This document shows positions 1 through 9,274 of a DNA stretch of 64,000 nt, piece after piece. Each line of letters begins with the position of its first letter. The stretch's first letter is position 1. The position numbers were made by a program, and so were the translations under genes. The stretch covers positions 310,001-374,000 of the forward strand of contig NZ_JAASQL010000002.1 in the NCBI RefSeq assembly GCF_011762155.1. Reading direction: 5' to 3'. The stretch is from Wenyingzhuangia heitensis (GTDB lineage: Bacteria > Bacteroidota > Bacteroidia > Flavobacteriales > Flavobacteriaceae). The notes beneath the pieces are model-generated. The model was not told the DNA's origin. It saw only the letters and a program-made list of their open reading frames with translations, and did not search any database.

Positions 1-349
1 GGTCTCTAGTGTTTTCTAACTGTATAAACTGACTAGTTGCTTTGATACGTTTTACTTGGTGGTTTAATAAAAAATCAGGACCATGAGTTTCTTTAGCAAT
101 TTCTATATAAGCAGTGTCTATTTGTTGATTTGTTCTCCAGTTTACAGCAAAGCTACGAGCAGGGTTTTGGGTTAAATTAACAATAATTCTGTCTGGGGTA
201 GCAGACGGGAAAATTAATTTATGGGCAGGTACACCTGATTGATAATTGCTGTGATTATGTGTATGTTCCTCATGATGATTGTTGTGAGAATTTTGACGAC
301 AAGAGATACATACAAAAACACAGAAAATTAAGAATGCTATTTTTTTCAT
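1..349 (-). CDS. Purple acid phosphatase-like metallophosphatase lipoprotein (N-terminal part)
   Basis: The frame is open from an ATG at 347-349 to the left window edge, so only about 116 N-terminal residues are present. They begin with a lipoprotein signal ending in CISC, then a His-rich stretch (several H in residues 24-37), then a segment PDRIIVNLTQNPARSFAVNW that resembles the fibronectin-like N-terminal domain of purple acid phosphatases. The catalytic metallophosphoesterase domain would lie outside the window, so the enzymatic call is inference. The gene is last in the fecR-susC-susD run and is separated from susD by a hairpin terminator at 384-410, which suggests lower or conditional expression. 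A phosphate-releasing lipoprotein would fit uptake of an organic phosphate ester by the SusC/SusD pair. Confidence 0.6.
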   Translation of the reverse strand, partial: MKKIAFLIFCVFVCISCRQNSHNNHHEEHTHNHSNYQSGVPAHKLIFPSATPDRIIVNLTQNPARSFAVNWRTNQQIDTAYIEIAKETHGPDFLLNHQVKRIKATSQFIQLENTRD

Positions 350-383
350 TGTAAATATATTTTGATGAAAGAGGTTGTTAAAA

Positions 384-410
384 AAAACAGGAGTTATAAA
401 CTCCTGTTTT
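384..410 (-). terminator. Hairpin terminator or attenuator between susD and the phosphatase gene
   Basis: A perfect 12-bp inverted repeat (AAAACAGGAGTT at 384-395 and its complement at 399-410) is followed on the minus strand by a T run. It lies 13 bases past the susD stop and before the phosphatase start, so it probably ends most transcripts after susD and lets a fraction through. Confidence 0.7.
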
Positions 411-423
411 TAGAATTGTTTAC

Positions 424-2160
424 TTATTGTAACAGCCAAGTTTTAGACCACTGATCGTTAACAGCAGGGACTAGTTTTTCTATAGCTTGTAACATGTTAT
501 CTTCGTTATAAGAGTCTGTGTAAATAAATCTTATAGGAGTTTGTTGACCATTGGTTCCTGAAATAATATTTTTGTTTAAATCTGGAAATCCTGTTCTTAT
601 CCAATCAAACCAAGATTCGCTTGTAAGCCACAATGCAATCCATTTTTGATGTAGGATAGGCTCTAATTTATTAGTGGCACCGTCATAGATACTTTTGATT
701 GTTGAGATGTAGGCTGTTTTATCAAAATTTACAAGTGTGTTGTTGTTTTTATCATAAACAGCATTTGTATCACCATCAGCAATTTCATATTGTTCTAAAG
801 ACAATTCAACCCCTTTTTTGTAATACTCATATGCATTGGTTGTAATGTAACTACGTACGCTTGCTTCTGCTAAAATAAACTGTACTTCGGCAGCATTCAT
901 CAATGTAGCTTTTACCAAAGGATTGCTATTATCAGCATACATATCAGTAAGATAAGATGTGTGTGGGTTAGATCCTTCATTTAAATAAATACTTCCATCT
1001 AGCTCGGTAATTTTACTTTTAAAATCGCTAACAGTTCCCCCCAAGTTAAAATCGTTAGGAGCACTTAATGCTATAGATACTCCTACAAATAAATCTGTAT
1101 TGATATCGTTTTCTTTGTCACCATCTGTATTAATGGCATTGATATCTTCGGTTATATAACGTTTTACTTTACCGTTTTCTAAAACAACTTGATTGGTAGC
1201 TCCTTGTGCCAATTGTACATCTACAGGTTTTATCCATTTTGTTAAACGTGGATCTTTTAACTCTGTCAAATCATTTACAATAGTTGCGGATGGTTTTCTA
1301 CGATAAAATTCAGAACGATTGCTGTAGTTTAAAGCACCACCTGACCAGCTATTATTGCTGTCTGTACCTATAAAACCAATTACAGCATTGTCGCTATTGT
1401 TTTGTAGAATAGGAAATTCACTAGGATTATTTACTATGTTAGAAATTTCTGAAGCTACATTAATACCAGAGTCTCCTTTTTCTGACAATCTCATGCAGAA
1501 TCTTAATTTTAAAGAGTTGGCTAATTTTCTCCATTTTTGACCATCTCCATTGTACATTACATCTGCACCTGTAGCTTCTTCACAAATTCCTGTATTTTTT
1601 AACAAGGTATTTGCTGTTTCTAAATCTTTTAGTATTCCTGCAAATACATCTTTTTGAGAATCATATACAGGTTTAAAAAATTCATCACCTCCTTTTTCTC
1701 CTTGTAAAGCTTTGCTATAAGGAATGTCTCCAAAGGCAGAAGTTAAAAAACCAAATTCATAAGATTTTACAATCAAAGCCACTGCTTGATAATAATTTTT
1801 TACTTCGTCTTGCTTTTCTGTTTCAGCACGTTCATAAATGTATTGACTATCTTTTAAGGGTTCATAATAATTGCTAAAATCATTAGCACCCCACTGGTAG
1901 TTGTTTTCTTCGTAGCTGGTAAAATCTCTTTGTAAATATTGAGTTGCAGCAGACAATTCTCCTGCTTCATAAGAAAGTCTAGTTCTTATTTGTGCAGATT
2001 TGGTAATAATACCTGTTAATACATATTTAATATCTACTTCGGTATCTGGAAGTGTATTTGGGCTTGTATTTATTTCGTCTAAAGATTCACTACATGCTGA
2101 AGTTATAAGTGCTAACAGCGATAATGATATTGTGATTATTTTATGTTTTATTTGAGTCAT
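424..2160 (-). CDS. SusD/RagB-family nutrient-binding outer-membrane lipoprotein (SusD_2 type)
   Basis: This 578-residue protein starts with a lipoprotein signal with Cys at residue 23 (TSAC) followed by the NTSPNTLPD-type segment typical of the SusD-like_2 family. SusD proteins form the lid over the SusC barrel and capture substrate at the cell surface. The gene follows susC with an 11-base gap, as expected for a co-transcribed SusCD pair. SusD_2 members are often found with systems for peptides or small nutrients rather than glycans, and no glycan enzyme adjoins this pair. The substrate cannot be read from the sequence. Confidence 0.9.
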   Translation of the reverse strand: MTQIKHKIITISLSLLALITSACSESLDEINTSPNTLPDTEVDIKYVLTGIITKSAQIRTRLSYEAGELSAATQYLQRDFTSYEENNYQWGANDFSNYYEPLKDSQYIYERAETEKQDEVKNYYQAVALIVKSYEFGFLTSAFGDIPYSKALQGEKGGDEFFKPVYDSQKDVFAGILKDLETANTLLKNTGICEEATGADVMYNGDGQKWRKLANSLKLRFCMRLSEKGDSGINVASEISNIVNNPSEFPILQNNSDNAVIGFIGTDSNNSWSGGALNYSNRSEFYRRKPSATIVNDLTELKDPRLTKWIKPVDVQLAQGATNQVVLENGKVKRYITEDINAINTDGDKENDINTDLFVGVSIALSAPNDFNLGGTVSDFKSKITELDGSIYLNEGSNPHTSYLTDMYADNSNPLVKATLMNAAEVQFILAEASVRSYITTNAYEYYKKGVELSLEQYEIADGDTNAVYDKNNNTLVNFDKTAYISTIKSIYDGATNKLEPILHQKWIALWLTSESWFDWIRTGFPDLNKNIISGTNGQQTPIRFIYTDSYNEDNMLQAIEKLVPAVNDQWSKTWLLQ

Positions 2161-2171
2161 CTTGATTTTAT

Positions 2172-5100
2172 TTAAAAAGTAACATTAAGTCTGAATCCCA
2201 TAGGTATTGACCAAGGAGCTAGGTTCCATTTTTCAAAACCTTGATTTCCGTTGTCATGAGCCAATTCTGGGTCTATTCCTATACCTGCTGCTGTCCATAA
2301 CATAACGTTTTTAGCATATACAGATAAAGACACATTTTGAGCAGAAATATAGTTTGCTATGTCTTTTGAGAATTTATAAGTAAGAGTAATATCTCTCATT
2401 TTAACAAAAGAAGCATCGTACATAAATGCGTATCCTGTTCTCCAAAAACTTCCGCTAGACTCTACCACTCTATACGCATCAAAGAATTTTGTATCAGCTC
2501 CTCCAAAATTTTCGGTATAAGTTCCGTCTCCATTGTCTATAACACCAGGAAAAAAGGCACCGTTATGGTTTCCGTTGTATTCAAAACCACCCAAAGCTTG
2601 GTTTCTACCACCAACCCAAACATCGTTATCTCTGTAGCGAGGGTTGTTTTTAATTTCTTCTGCAAGAGCATCTCTATCTCCGTTGAAAGAATTTGCATTT
2701 AAGACTCCAGAAAATGTACTTGAACTAATTCCGTTTTTCCAATTTTCAATTTTACCAGATCTCGCCATTCTTTTCATAGATTCTGAAAAGAATTCTCCAC
2801 CTTGTCTCCAGTCAAAACTAGTAGAAAGAGTAAAGTTTTTATAAGTAACTGCAGTATTAAAACCAACAGTAAAATCGTTGTTAAAGTTTCCTACCTTAAT
2901 TTGGTTTTCTTTGTTTCTATCTACTTCCCATCGTCCGTTAGAGTCTAGTATGTTCCATCCTTTGTATTCTCCTTCTTCAACTTTTTTAATGTAAGGAGAA
3001 TATAAATCACCTATAATACCTCCAACTCTAGTAAAAGCCCCCATGTCTGTACCTCCTCCAAAAGAAACTCTATCAATACCGTCTACCAATTCTACCAACT
3101 TACTTTGTTGTTTGGTAAAGTTTGCATTAATACTCCATTCAAAATCTTTAAATTTAACAGGAATGGCATTAACACCTAATTCGATACCATAATTTTCTAC
3201 ATTACCTGCATTAATGGTTGTACTTGTGTAACCCGCTAAAGGAGAAACATCCACATTTAAAATTTGGTTTTTGTTTTGAGTTTTGTAGTACGTAGCATCA
3301 AACCCTAAACGACCGTGAAATAATTTTAAATCGGTACCAATTTCATAAGAGGTAGCAATTTCTGGTTTTAAGTTAGTGTTTGGCATACTAGTAGGTAGCG
3401 AGTATGTAAAATCATCACCCCAGTACCCTTGAGATAATGTTGGACTAATCATATAAGGAGAAGTGTCTTTACCTACTTGTGCCCAACTAGATCTTAATTT
3501 TACTAAAGAAACCCACTCTGGCATGTCTATAAATTCTGAAAACAATACACTTGTAGAAACTGAAGGGTAAAAATAAGAACGGTTTTCTTTAGGTAAGGTA
3601 CTAGACCAATCGTTACGTGCAGTAATATCTACAAAAGCATAGTCTTTGTAACTAAGCGAAACCAAACCATAAACACTGTAAATAGCCTTTTTATAGCTAG
3701 CACTCTCATAACTTAATCCCCCTCTAGATACGTTAGACAATGTATATAGACCAGGCAATACCAAATTGTCTCCACCACTGTTAATAGAGTAACCGTTTTG
3801 GTTCATTAAATTGGCACCTACAGAAGGAGCAATGTGAAAATTATTGATCTTCTTTTTGTATGAAAAAAGCACATCTATGTTAGATTCTCTAGAGGTACTG
3901 TTGCTAATATTATAAGAACCTTTAGGCTTGCTACTTCCAAAACCATCATAAGACCAAGGTTTTATAATTTCTGTTTTGTTGGTGTTACTACTGTGAGAAA
4001 CTCTAGCCATTGCATTAAAATCTGGAGTAATTTTCCAATCTAATTTTATGTTTCCAAAACCTCTTGTTTTGTCAAACTTGTTCTTTCTTTCGTGTGCAGA
4101 AAACCAAGGATTGTTGTACCCTTCGGTAACTTTATTTTGTTGTGCATTTTTAACCTCCCAGTAATTCCCTTTTAAATCGTTTACATTAATATGAGGTGCA
4201 ATGTTATAAATATCAAAATACTGATCGTTACCTCCAATAGATTTTACAGGATAATTGTCTGATTTTGGATTGGAAAGATTAATGTTGGTAGATAATTTTA
4301 CTTTATCAGTTATTTTAAAGGTCGTAGCCAAATTAAATCCAATTTTATTTAATTCTGTACCAGGAGAATATCCTTCTCCTTTTAAATGTGATAAAGAAAG
4401 ACGAAAATCTCCTTTGTCATAAGCACCAGAAACACTTACGTCGTTAATTTTTGTAATTCCTGTTTTAAAATAATCTTTTAAACTATTGTCATAAAAATTT
4501 AAAGGCTTTTCTTCACCATTGGTGTTCCATTGTACAGCAGAAGTTCCTTTTTCTGCTCCGTACCAATGTTGCCAAGTAGCTTCATCAAACTGCCCTTTTT
4601 TACCGTTTGTAAATCTATTTTGTAAATCAAAAAACTTGTAAGGAGTGTTAAATGTTGTTGTTGTGTTAAACGAAACACCAATACCTCTTTTAGGGCTTTT
4701 CCCAGATTTTGTAGTAATTAAAATAACTCCGTTACCTGCTCTAGAACCGTACAAAGCAGCTGCACTAGCTCCTTTTAATACAGAAATATTTTCTATATCC
4801 ATAGCACTAATGTCTCCCATTACATTTGTGTCTCCAATAGGAGAACCGTCAATCACTACTAATGGTTGATCGTTTCCTGTTAAAGAAGTTTTACCTCTTA
4901 TGTATACAAAAGTTTCGTTGTTTAAGTCGTTTCCTCCTCTACGAATATCTACTCCAGAAATTTTGGCAGACATTCCTCCCAAAACGTTTTCTTGAGGAAC
5001 TAAATTTATTTTTTCTGTATTTATTTCCCCAACAGAATACCCCAAAGCTTTTTTCTCTCTTTTCATTCCCAAAGCAGTAATCACCACTTCGTTCATGTTT

Positions 5101-5726
5101 TCTACAGAGGCTTCTAAAGTAATATCTAAATTGGTTTGATTGCCAACAACAATTTCTTGAGGAAGCATTCCTACATGAGAAATAACTAAAACAGTTTGCT
5201 TGTTGGGTACTGTAATATTAAAAACACCATCAAAATTAGTTAACACTCCTGTGCTACTATTTTTAATGATAATATTAGCACCTGGCAATAACATTCCGTT
5301 AGTATCTTTAACAGTTCCTGTAACTTCTACAGGTTGCTGTTGTTGTTTTTGTGTAAGTGGAGCAGGAGCTGTTTTTAGAATTATATGCTTGTCTGCTATT
5401 TCGTATACTTTATTGGTGTTTTTAAAAAGTTGATTTAAAACGATTTCTACTTTTTTATTAACAACATTAATACTCACAACCTTTTGGACATCTATGTCTT
5501 TAGTATTGTATAAAAATTTATATTCTGTACGAGCTTCTATTTCGTCCAAAACCTTTTCTACGGTTACTTTGTTAAGATTTAAAGTAATTTTTATATTCTG
5601 GTTGTTGTTGCTGTTTGCCTGTATTGTAAACATGCTAGCAACTAAAAATAAAGTGGTTAACTTAGTTTTTAAGTTAAATTTTAGAGCGTGTAAAGACAAG
5701 CTCTTGATTTGTGTAAAAAATTTCAT
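2172..5726 (-). CDS. SusC/RagA-family TonB-dependent receptor with STN signalling domain
   Basis: This 1184-residue outer-membrane transporter has a signal segment, an STN domain (about residues 45-120), a carboxypeptidase-regulatory-like beta domain (about 133-205), a plug domain (about 215-345, including a SxNVxKGASAAALYGSRAGNG-like core) and a C-terminal 22-stranded barrel ending in aromatic residues (LNVTF). STN-bearing SusC proteins pass a substrate signal to an inner-membrane FecR anti-sigma factor, and a FecR gene lies immediately upstream. Together with the downstream susD it should import one nutrient using TonB energy. The barrel gives no readable specificity. Confidence 0.93.
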   Translation of the reverse strand: MKFFTQIKSLSLHALKFNLKTKLTTLFLVASMFTIQANSNNNQNIKITLNLNKVTVEKVLDEIEARTEYKFLYNTKDIDVQKVVSINVVNKKVEIVLNQLFKNTNKVYEIADKHIILKTAPAPLTQKQQQQPVEVTGTVKDTNGMLLPGANIIIKNSSTGVLTNFDGVFNITVPNKQTVLVISHVGMLPQEIVVGNQTNLDITLEASVENMNEVVITALGMKREKKALGYSVGEINTEKINLVPQENVLGGMSAKISGVDIRRGGNDLNNETFVYIRGKTSLTGNDQPLVVIDGSPIGDTNVMGDISAMDIENISVLKGASAAALYGSRAGNGVILITTKSGKSPKRGIGVSFNTTTTFNTPYKFFDLQNRFTNGKKGQFDEATWQHWYGAEKGTSAVQWNTNGEEKPLNFYDNSLKDYFKTGITKINDVSVSGAYDKGDFRLSLSHLKGEGYSPGTELNKIGFNLATTFKITDKVKLSTNINLSNPKSDNYPVKSIGGNDQYFDIYNIAPHINVNDLKGNYWEVKNAQQNKVTEGYNNPWFSAHERKNKFDKTRGFGNIKLDWKITPDFNAMARVSHSSNTNKTEIIKPWSYDGFGSSKPKGSYNISNSTSRESNIDVLFSYKKKINNFHIAPSVGANLMNQNGYSINSGGDNLVLPGLYTLSNVSRGGLSYESASYKKAIYSVYGLVSLSYKDYAFVDITARNDWSSTLPKENRSYFYPSVSTSVLFSEFIDMPEWVSLVKLRSSWAQVGKDTSPYMISPTLSQGYWGDDFTYSLPTSMPNTNLKPEIATSYEIGTDLKLFHGRLGFDATYYKTQNKNQILNVDVSPLAGYTSTTINAGNVENYGIELGVNAIPVKFKDFEWSINANFTKQQSKLVELVDGIDRVSFGGGTDMGAFTRVGGIIGDLYSPYIKKVEEGEYKGWNILDSNGRWEVDRNKENQIKVGNFNNDFTVGFNTAVTYKNFTLSTSFDWRQGGEFFSESMKRMARSGKIENWKNGISSSTFSGVLNANSFNGDRDALAEEIKNNPRYRDNDVWVGGRNQALGGFEYNGNHNGAFFPGVIDNGDGTYTENFGGADTKFFDAYRVVESSGSFWRTGYAFMYDASFVKMRDITLTYKFSKDIANYISAQNVSLSVYAKNVMLWTAAGIGIDPELAHDNGNQGFEKWNLAPWSIPMGFRLNVTF

Positions 5727-5777
5727 ATTTTTGTTTAAAGTTTTTTTAGTGGTAATTTTATATCACTTTCTTATAAT

Positions 5778-5799
5778 GGAAGATGTTAGAGCATCTTCC
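5778..5799. other. Hairpin in the fecR-susC gap
   Basis: An 8-bp stem (GGAAGATG at 5778-5785, complement at 5792-5799) sits between fecR and susC. The T run follows it only on the plus strand. For the minus-strand operon it is preceded by an A run and has no trailing U tract, so it is not a clear terminator there. It may be an mRNA processing or stabilising element. Confidence 0.45.
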
Positions 5800-5839
5800 G
5801 TTTTTTTTTGCTCTTTTTTTATGTCATACAGATTGCTTT

Positions 5840-6982
5840 TTAATGAATAGTAATTTGATTATTTTTAGTTGTATACGTAAAATTGTAACTTTTTTTAAAT
5901 GTGTTTAGTATTTTATAAATGTCATCTTCATGGGTGTCAAAACTGGCATTAAAATATTCTAGGTTTAATTCTTTATTGTTGTTTGTTATTTGAATATTGT
6001 AGGTGCGTTCTAGTCTTTTTAAAATATTTTGAAAAGGAATATTTCTAAAAATAAGTAGACCTGTTTTCCAACCAGTATAAATTCTAGTATCTACTTTTTG
6101 TTTGGATATGTTTCTGCTTTGCTCGTTATAAATTCCTTTAAAACCAGGAGTTAATAGGGTTGCTGTTTTTGGGTGATATTGTTCTTGATCATACAAACCC
6201 ACCAAACCTTCTACCAGTACAGTTGCTATATTTTGTTCTTCGGGGTATGCAGATATATTAAACTGTGTTCCCAAAACACGAACTTTTAAATTGTTGGCCG
6301 TTACTACAAAAGGATGTGCAGAATCTTTGGCTACATTAAAATAAGCTTCTCCTTTTAACTTTACTTTTCTTTTTTGATTTGTTGCTAACTGCGTAGGATA
6401 CTCTATAGTTGTTCCAGAGTTAACGGTAATACAAGTTCCATCAGACAAGACCAACTCAAATTGTTTTCCGTAGGGAACGCTTAATTGATTGTATACAGGT
6501 TTTTTTGCTGCTGTGGTGTGGTAAACAATTCGGTTTGCCTGTTGTGTTCCTATTTTATGTCCATGAATGTCTAGAATTTCCCTAGAGCTATTTTCATTAA
6601 GAACTTCAATTTCTCCGTTTGCTAGTTGAAGTGTAATTTGATCGACATTAGCCATCAATGTATTTTTGGTAATATTTGTTTGATACAGGAAATACCCAGA
6701 TGTTAAAAACAAAATTAATATAGCAGCGTATTTAAAACTTAGGTAAATAAGTGTGTTTCGTTTTTTAGTTTTTGTAATTCTAACTGTTTCTTTATTGATA
6801 AAATCTTGATAGTTGTTTTGTGTAGAAATACTATTTGCTGCATGGTGTATTTGCACATATTCTTTAAATAGTTCTTTATGGTTGTTTACTACTATCCAAT
6901 TTTCTAATAGTTTTATTTCCTGTTCGGTAGCATTGCCATTTAGGTAGTTAATAATACTGTTTTTTATTTCTGATGAAATCAT
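5840..6982 (-). CDS. FecR-family anti-sigma factor
   Basis: This 380-residue protein has a short cytoplasmic N-terminal helical region, one membrane helix (about residues 78-100), a periplasmic FecR domain (about 165-260) and a C-terminal DUF4974-like domain (about 310-378). FecR proteins hold an ECF sigma factor inactive until the STN domain of the partner transporter reports substrate. It is the first gene of the susCD run. Unusually, no fecI-type sigma gene sits next to it: the neighbour upstream is argS. The cognate sigma factor must be elsewhere, or the gene has lost it. Confidence 0.9.
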   Translation of the reverse strand: MISSEIKNSIINYLNGNATEQEIKLLENWIVVNNHKELFKEYVQIHHAANSISTQNNYQDFINKETVRITKTKKRNTLIYLSFKYAAILILFLTSGYFLYQTNITKNTLMANVDQITLQLANGEIEVLNENSSREILDIHGHKIGTQQANRIVYHTTAAKKPVYNQLSVPYGKQFELVLSDGTCITVNSGTTIEYPTQLATNQKRKVKLKGEAYFNVAKDSAHPFVVTANNLKVRVLGTQFNISAYPEEQNIATVLVEGLVGLYDQEQYHPKTATLLTPGFKGIYNEQSRNISKQKVDTRIYTGWKTGLLIFRNIPFQNILKRLERTYNIQITNNNKELNLEYFNASFDTHEDDIYKILNTFKKSYNFTYTTKNNQITIH

Positions 6983-7012
6983 ACTTTTTCTTTTATATAG
7001 TTATGACATTGC

Positions 7013-7020
7013 CAAAAATA
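7013..7020 (-). promoter_or_regulatory. Putative -7 element for fecR (TATTTTTG)
   Basis: On the minus strand TATTTTTG matches the Bacteroidota TAnnTTTG -7 consensus and lies about 31 bases before the fecR start. A good -33 TTTG was not found at the usual spacing. Confidence 0.4.
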
Positions 7021-7181
7021 AAAACCCTAGAAATAGAGTGTTATCAGTATGTTATTAGAACGTTGGTAAATTGTTTCTTAAGTGTTTTAGGCTTGTAAAC
7101 ACTGGGGTTTTGAGCAAAAATAATGTTTTTTTAAATCTTGTTTTTTTTATAAAATTTAAAAAAAGGATTGATATAATTAAA

Positions 7182-7221
7182 AATCCGCTCAAACAATTTA
7201 ACAGAATTGTTTGAGCGGATT
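7182..7221 (-). terminator. argS terminator
   Basis: A perfect 17-bp inverted repeat (7182-7198 and 7205-7221) with a 6-base loop starts 28 bases after the argS stop. On the minus strand it is followed by a short T-rich stretch. Confidence 0.85.
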
Positions 7222-7249
7222 TACATAAATCTTGTAAAAAAATAAAAAG

Positions 7250-9022
7250 TTACATTCTTTCTGGAACTTCAATTCCTAATAGATTAAAGGCAGATTTTAT
7301 AGTGGTTCCTACTTTGTAAGACAATTGAGTTCTGAATACTTTAACAGACTCGTCTTCACAACCTAAAATGTAAGAGCTTTGGTAAAATGAATTGTATTCT
7401 TTTACCAAATCATATGTATAGTTGGCAATTAAAGCTGGACTGTGGTTTTTTGCAGCCAATTGTACGGTTTCTGGATACAACTGTAAAGTTTTAACAACCG
7501 CTAACTCTTTGTCAGAAATTTCTATGTTTTGTTTTTGAGTATAGTCAAAATCAGCTTTTCTTAAAATAGACTGAATTCTAGCGTAGGTATACTGAATAAA
7601 TGGTCCTGTGTTTCCGTTAAAATCTATAGATTCTTTAGGATCAAACAAAATACGTTTTTTAGGATCTACTTTAAGAATGTAATATTTTAAAGCTCCCATA
7701 CCAATAGTTTTGTACAATTCCTCTTTTTTGTCATCAGAATAACCTTCTAGTTTTCCTAATTCTTGAGAGATTTCACGAGCTGTGTTTACCATTTCATCCA
7801 TTAAATCATCCGCATCTACAACGGTTCCTTCTCTAGATTTCATTTTACCCGATGGTAAATCTACCATTCCGTAAGACAAATGATACATATTATCTGCCCA
7901 AGAAAATCCTAGTTTTTTTAAGATTAAGAACAACACTTTAAAGTGATAATCTTGCTCGTTACCAACAGTATAAGTTAATGCATTAATATCAAACTCTTGA
8001 AAACGTTGTATGGCTGTTCCTAAATCTTGTGTTATATAAACCGAAGTACCATCACCACGTAACACTAATTTTTCATCCAAGCCTTCATCTGTCAAATCTA
8101 TCCAAACAGAACCGTCTTCTTTTTTATAAAAAACACCACTGTCTAAACCATCTTGTACACAATCTTTTCCTAAAAGATAGGTTTCACTTTCGTAATAGTT
8201 TTTATCAAAAGTAACCCCTAAGTTTTTGTAAGAAACTGCAAAACCATCATATACCCATTGGTTCATCGTTTTCCAAAGGTTTACTACTTCTGTATCTCCA
8301 GCTTCCCATTTACGAAGCATATCTTGTGCTTCTAGTAAAAGAGGGGCTTGTTTTTTAGCTTCTTCTTCTGTTTTTCCTTGCGCAATTAAAGCGTTTATTT
8401 CTTCTTTATAAGCTTTGTCAAAAGCCACATAGTAGTTACCTACCAATTTGTCTCCTTTTAATCCAGTGTTTTCTGGAGTTTCTCCATTCCCAAATTTTTG
8501 CCATGCCAACATACTTTTACAAATATGAATACCACGATCGTTAATAATTTGAGTTTTGTATACTTTTTTACCAGAAGCAGCAATAATTTCTGCCACAGAA
8601 AAACCTAATAAGTTGTTACGTACGTGTCCTAAGTGCAAAGGTTTGTTGGTATTTGGAGAAGAGTATTCTACCATAACAGCTTTGTCTGTAGGAGCAGGAG
8701 TAAGGGTTCCATAATTTTCAGTAGCATAGATTTCATAAAAACTATCTACAAAGTAACTAGGGTTTATAGAAATGTTTAAAAATCCTTTTACCACGTTAAA
8801 ATCGGTCACTAAATCGATATTGGTTTTAAGGTATTCACCAATTTGAGTTCCTATTTGAACCGGATTTCCTTTTACAAATCTTAAAAAAGCAAAAACAACA
8901 ATGGTAATGTCTCCATCAAACTCTTTACGTGTTGCTTGGAATTCTACCGTTGGAATTTCAGTTTCAAAAATTTCTACAAATGCTTTTTTAACAGCCGTTT
9001 CTAAATGGTTTTGGATACTCAT
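7250..9022 (-). CDS. argS: Arginyl-tRNA synthetase
   Basis: This 590-residue class I aminoacyl-tRNA synthetase charges tRNA-Arg. The HIGH-type motif appears as PLHLGHVRNN near residue 130, the KMSKS-type motif as GKMKSREGT near residue 392, and the C-terminal DALR anticodon-binding domain ends at PERM. Length and order of domains are typical of the family. It stands alone between its own promoter-like TACTTTTG (9046-9053) and a strong terminator. Confidence 0.97.
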   Translation of the reverse strand: MSIQNHLETAVKKAFVEIFETEIPTVEFQATRKEFDGDITIVVFAFLRFVKGNPVQIGTQIGEYLKTNIDLVTDFNVVKGFLNISINPSYFVDSFYEIYATENYGTLTPAPTDKAVMVEYSSPNTNKPLHLGHVRNNLLGFSVAEIIAASGKKVYKTQIINDRGIHICKSMLAWQKFGNGETPENTGLKGDKLVGNYYVAFDKAYKEEINALIAQGKTEEEAKKQAPLLLEAQDMLRKWEAGDTEVVNLWKTMNQWVYDGFAVSYKNLGVTFDKNYYESETYLLGKDCVQDGLDSGVFYKKEDGSVWIDLTDEGLDEKLVLRGDGTSVYITQDLGTAIQRFQEFDINALTYTVGNEQDYHFKVLFLILKKLGFSWADNMYHLSYGMVDLPSGKMKSREGTVVDADDLMDEMVNTAREISQELGKLEGYSDDKKEELYKTIGMGALKYYILKVDPKKRILFDPKESIDFNGNTGPFIQYTYARIQSILRKADFDYTQKQNIEISDKELAVVKTLQLYPETVQLAAKNHSPALIANYTYDLVKEYNSFYQSSYILGCEDESVKVFRTQLSYKVGTTIKSAFNLLGIEVPERM

Positions 9023-9045
9023 TTTTGTTTATTTCTATTGAACGG

Positions 9046-9053
9046 CAAAAGTA
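9046..9053 (-). promoter_or_regulatory. Putative -7 element for argS (TACTTTTG)
   Basis: On the minus strand TACTTTTG matches TAnnTTTG and lies 24 bases before the argS ATG, leaving a short leader. Confidence 0.5.
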
Positions 9054-9142
9054 CGGAAATAATTAATTTTTGACTACTTGTTAAATTTAAAATTATATAG
9101 GCTTTTAAAAAAAAGGAAAGTCTTATAAATTATGTCTTTTGT

Positions 9143-9274
9143 TTACCAATTTTTATTTAATTTTTTGGTACAAGTGCCTTTGTCAGAGGTAAGTTTTACC
9201 CAATACATTCCTGTTGATAAATTACCAATATTAATGCTGTTTTGAGAATTATTTATAGATTTTTGAATTAAAAG
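9143..9274 (-). pseudogene. Orphaned T9SS type A sorting-domain end of the upstream LRR gene
   Basis: Directly after the TAA stop of the LRR gene at 9275-9277 the same frame stays open for 43 codons, then stops at 9143-9145. It reads LLIQKSINNSQNSINIGNLS then TGMYWVKLTSDKGTCTKKL, which is the usual ending of Por/T9SS type A sorting domains. Restoring the stop codon to CAA (Gln) would give ENGQLLIQKS, the normal family sequence, so a single C-to-T change probably cut it off. Confidence 0.75.

Noticed and set aside
1355-1540. Plus-strand frame inside the SusD gene
   Set aside because: It lies wholly opposite a well-supported SusD gene, has no family features and reflects its codon pattern. The same holds for frames opposite susC (such as 2644-2844 and 5200-5433).
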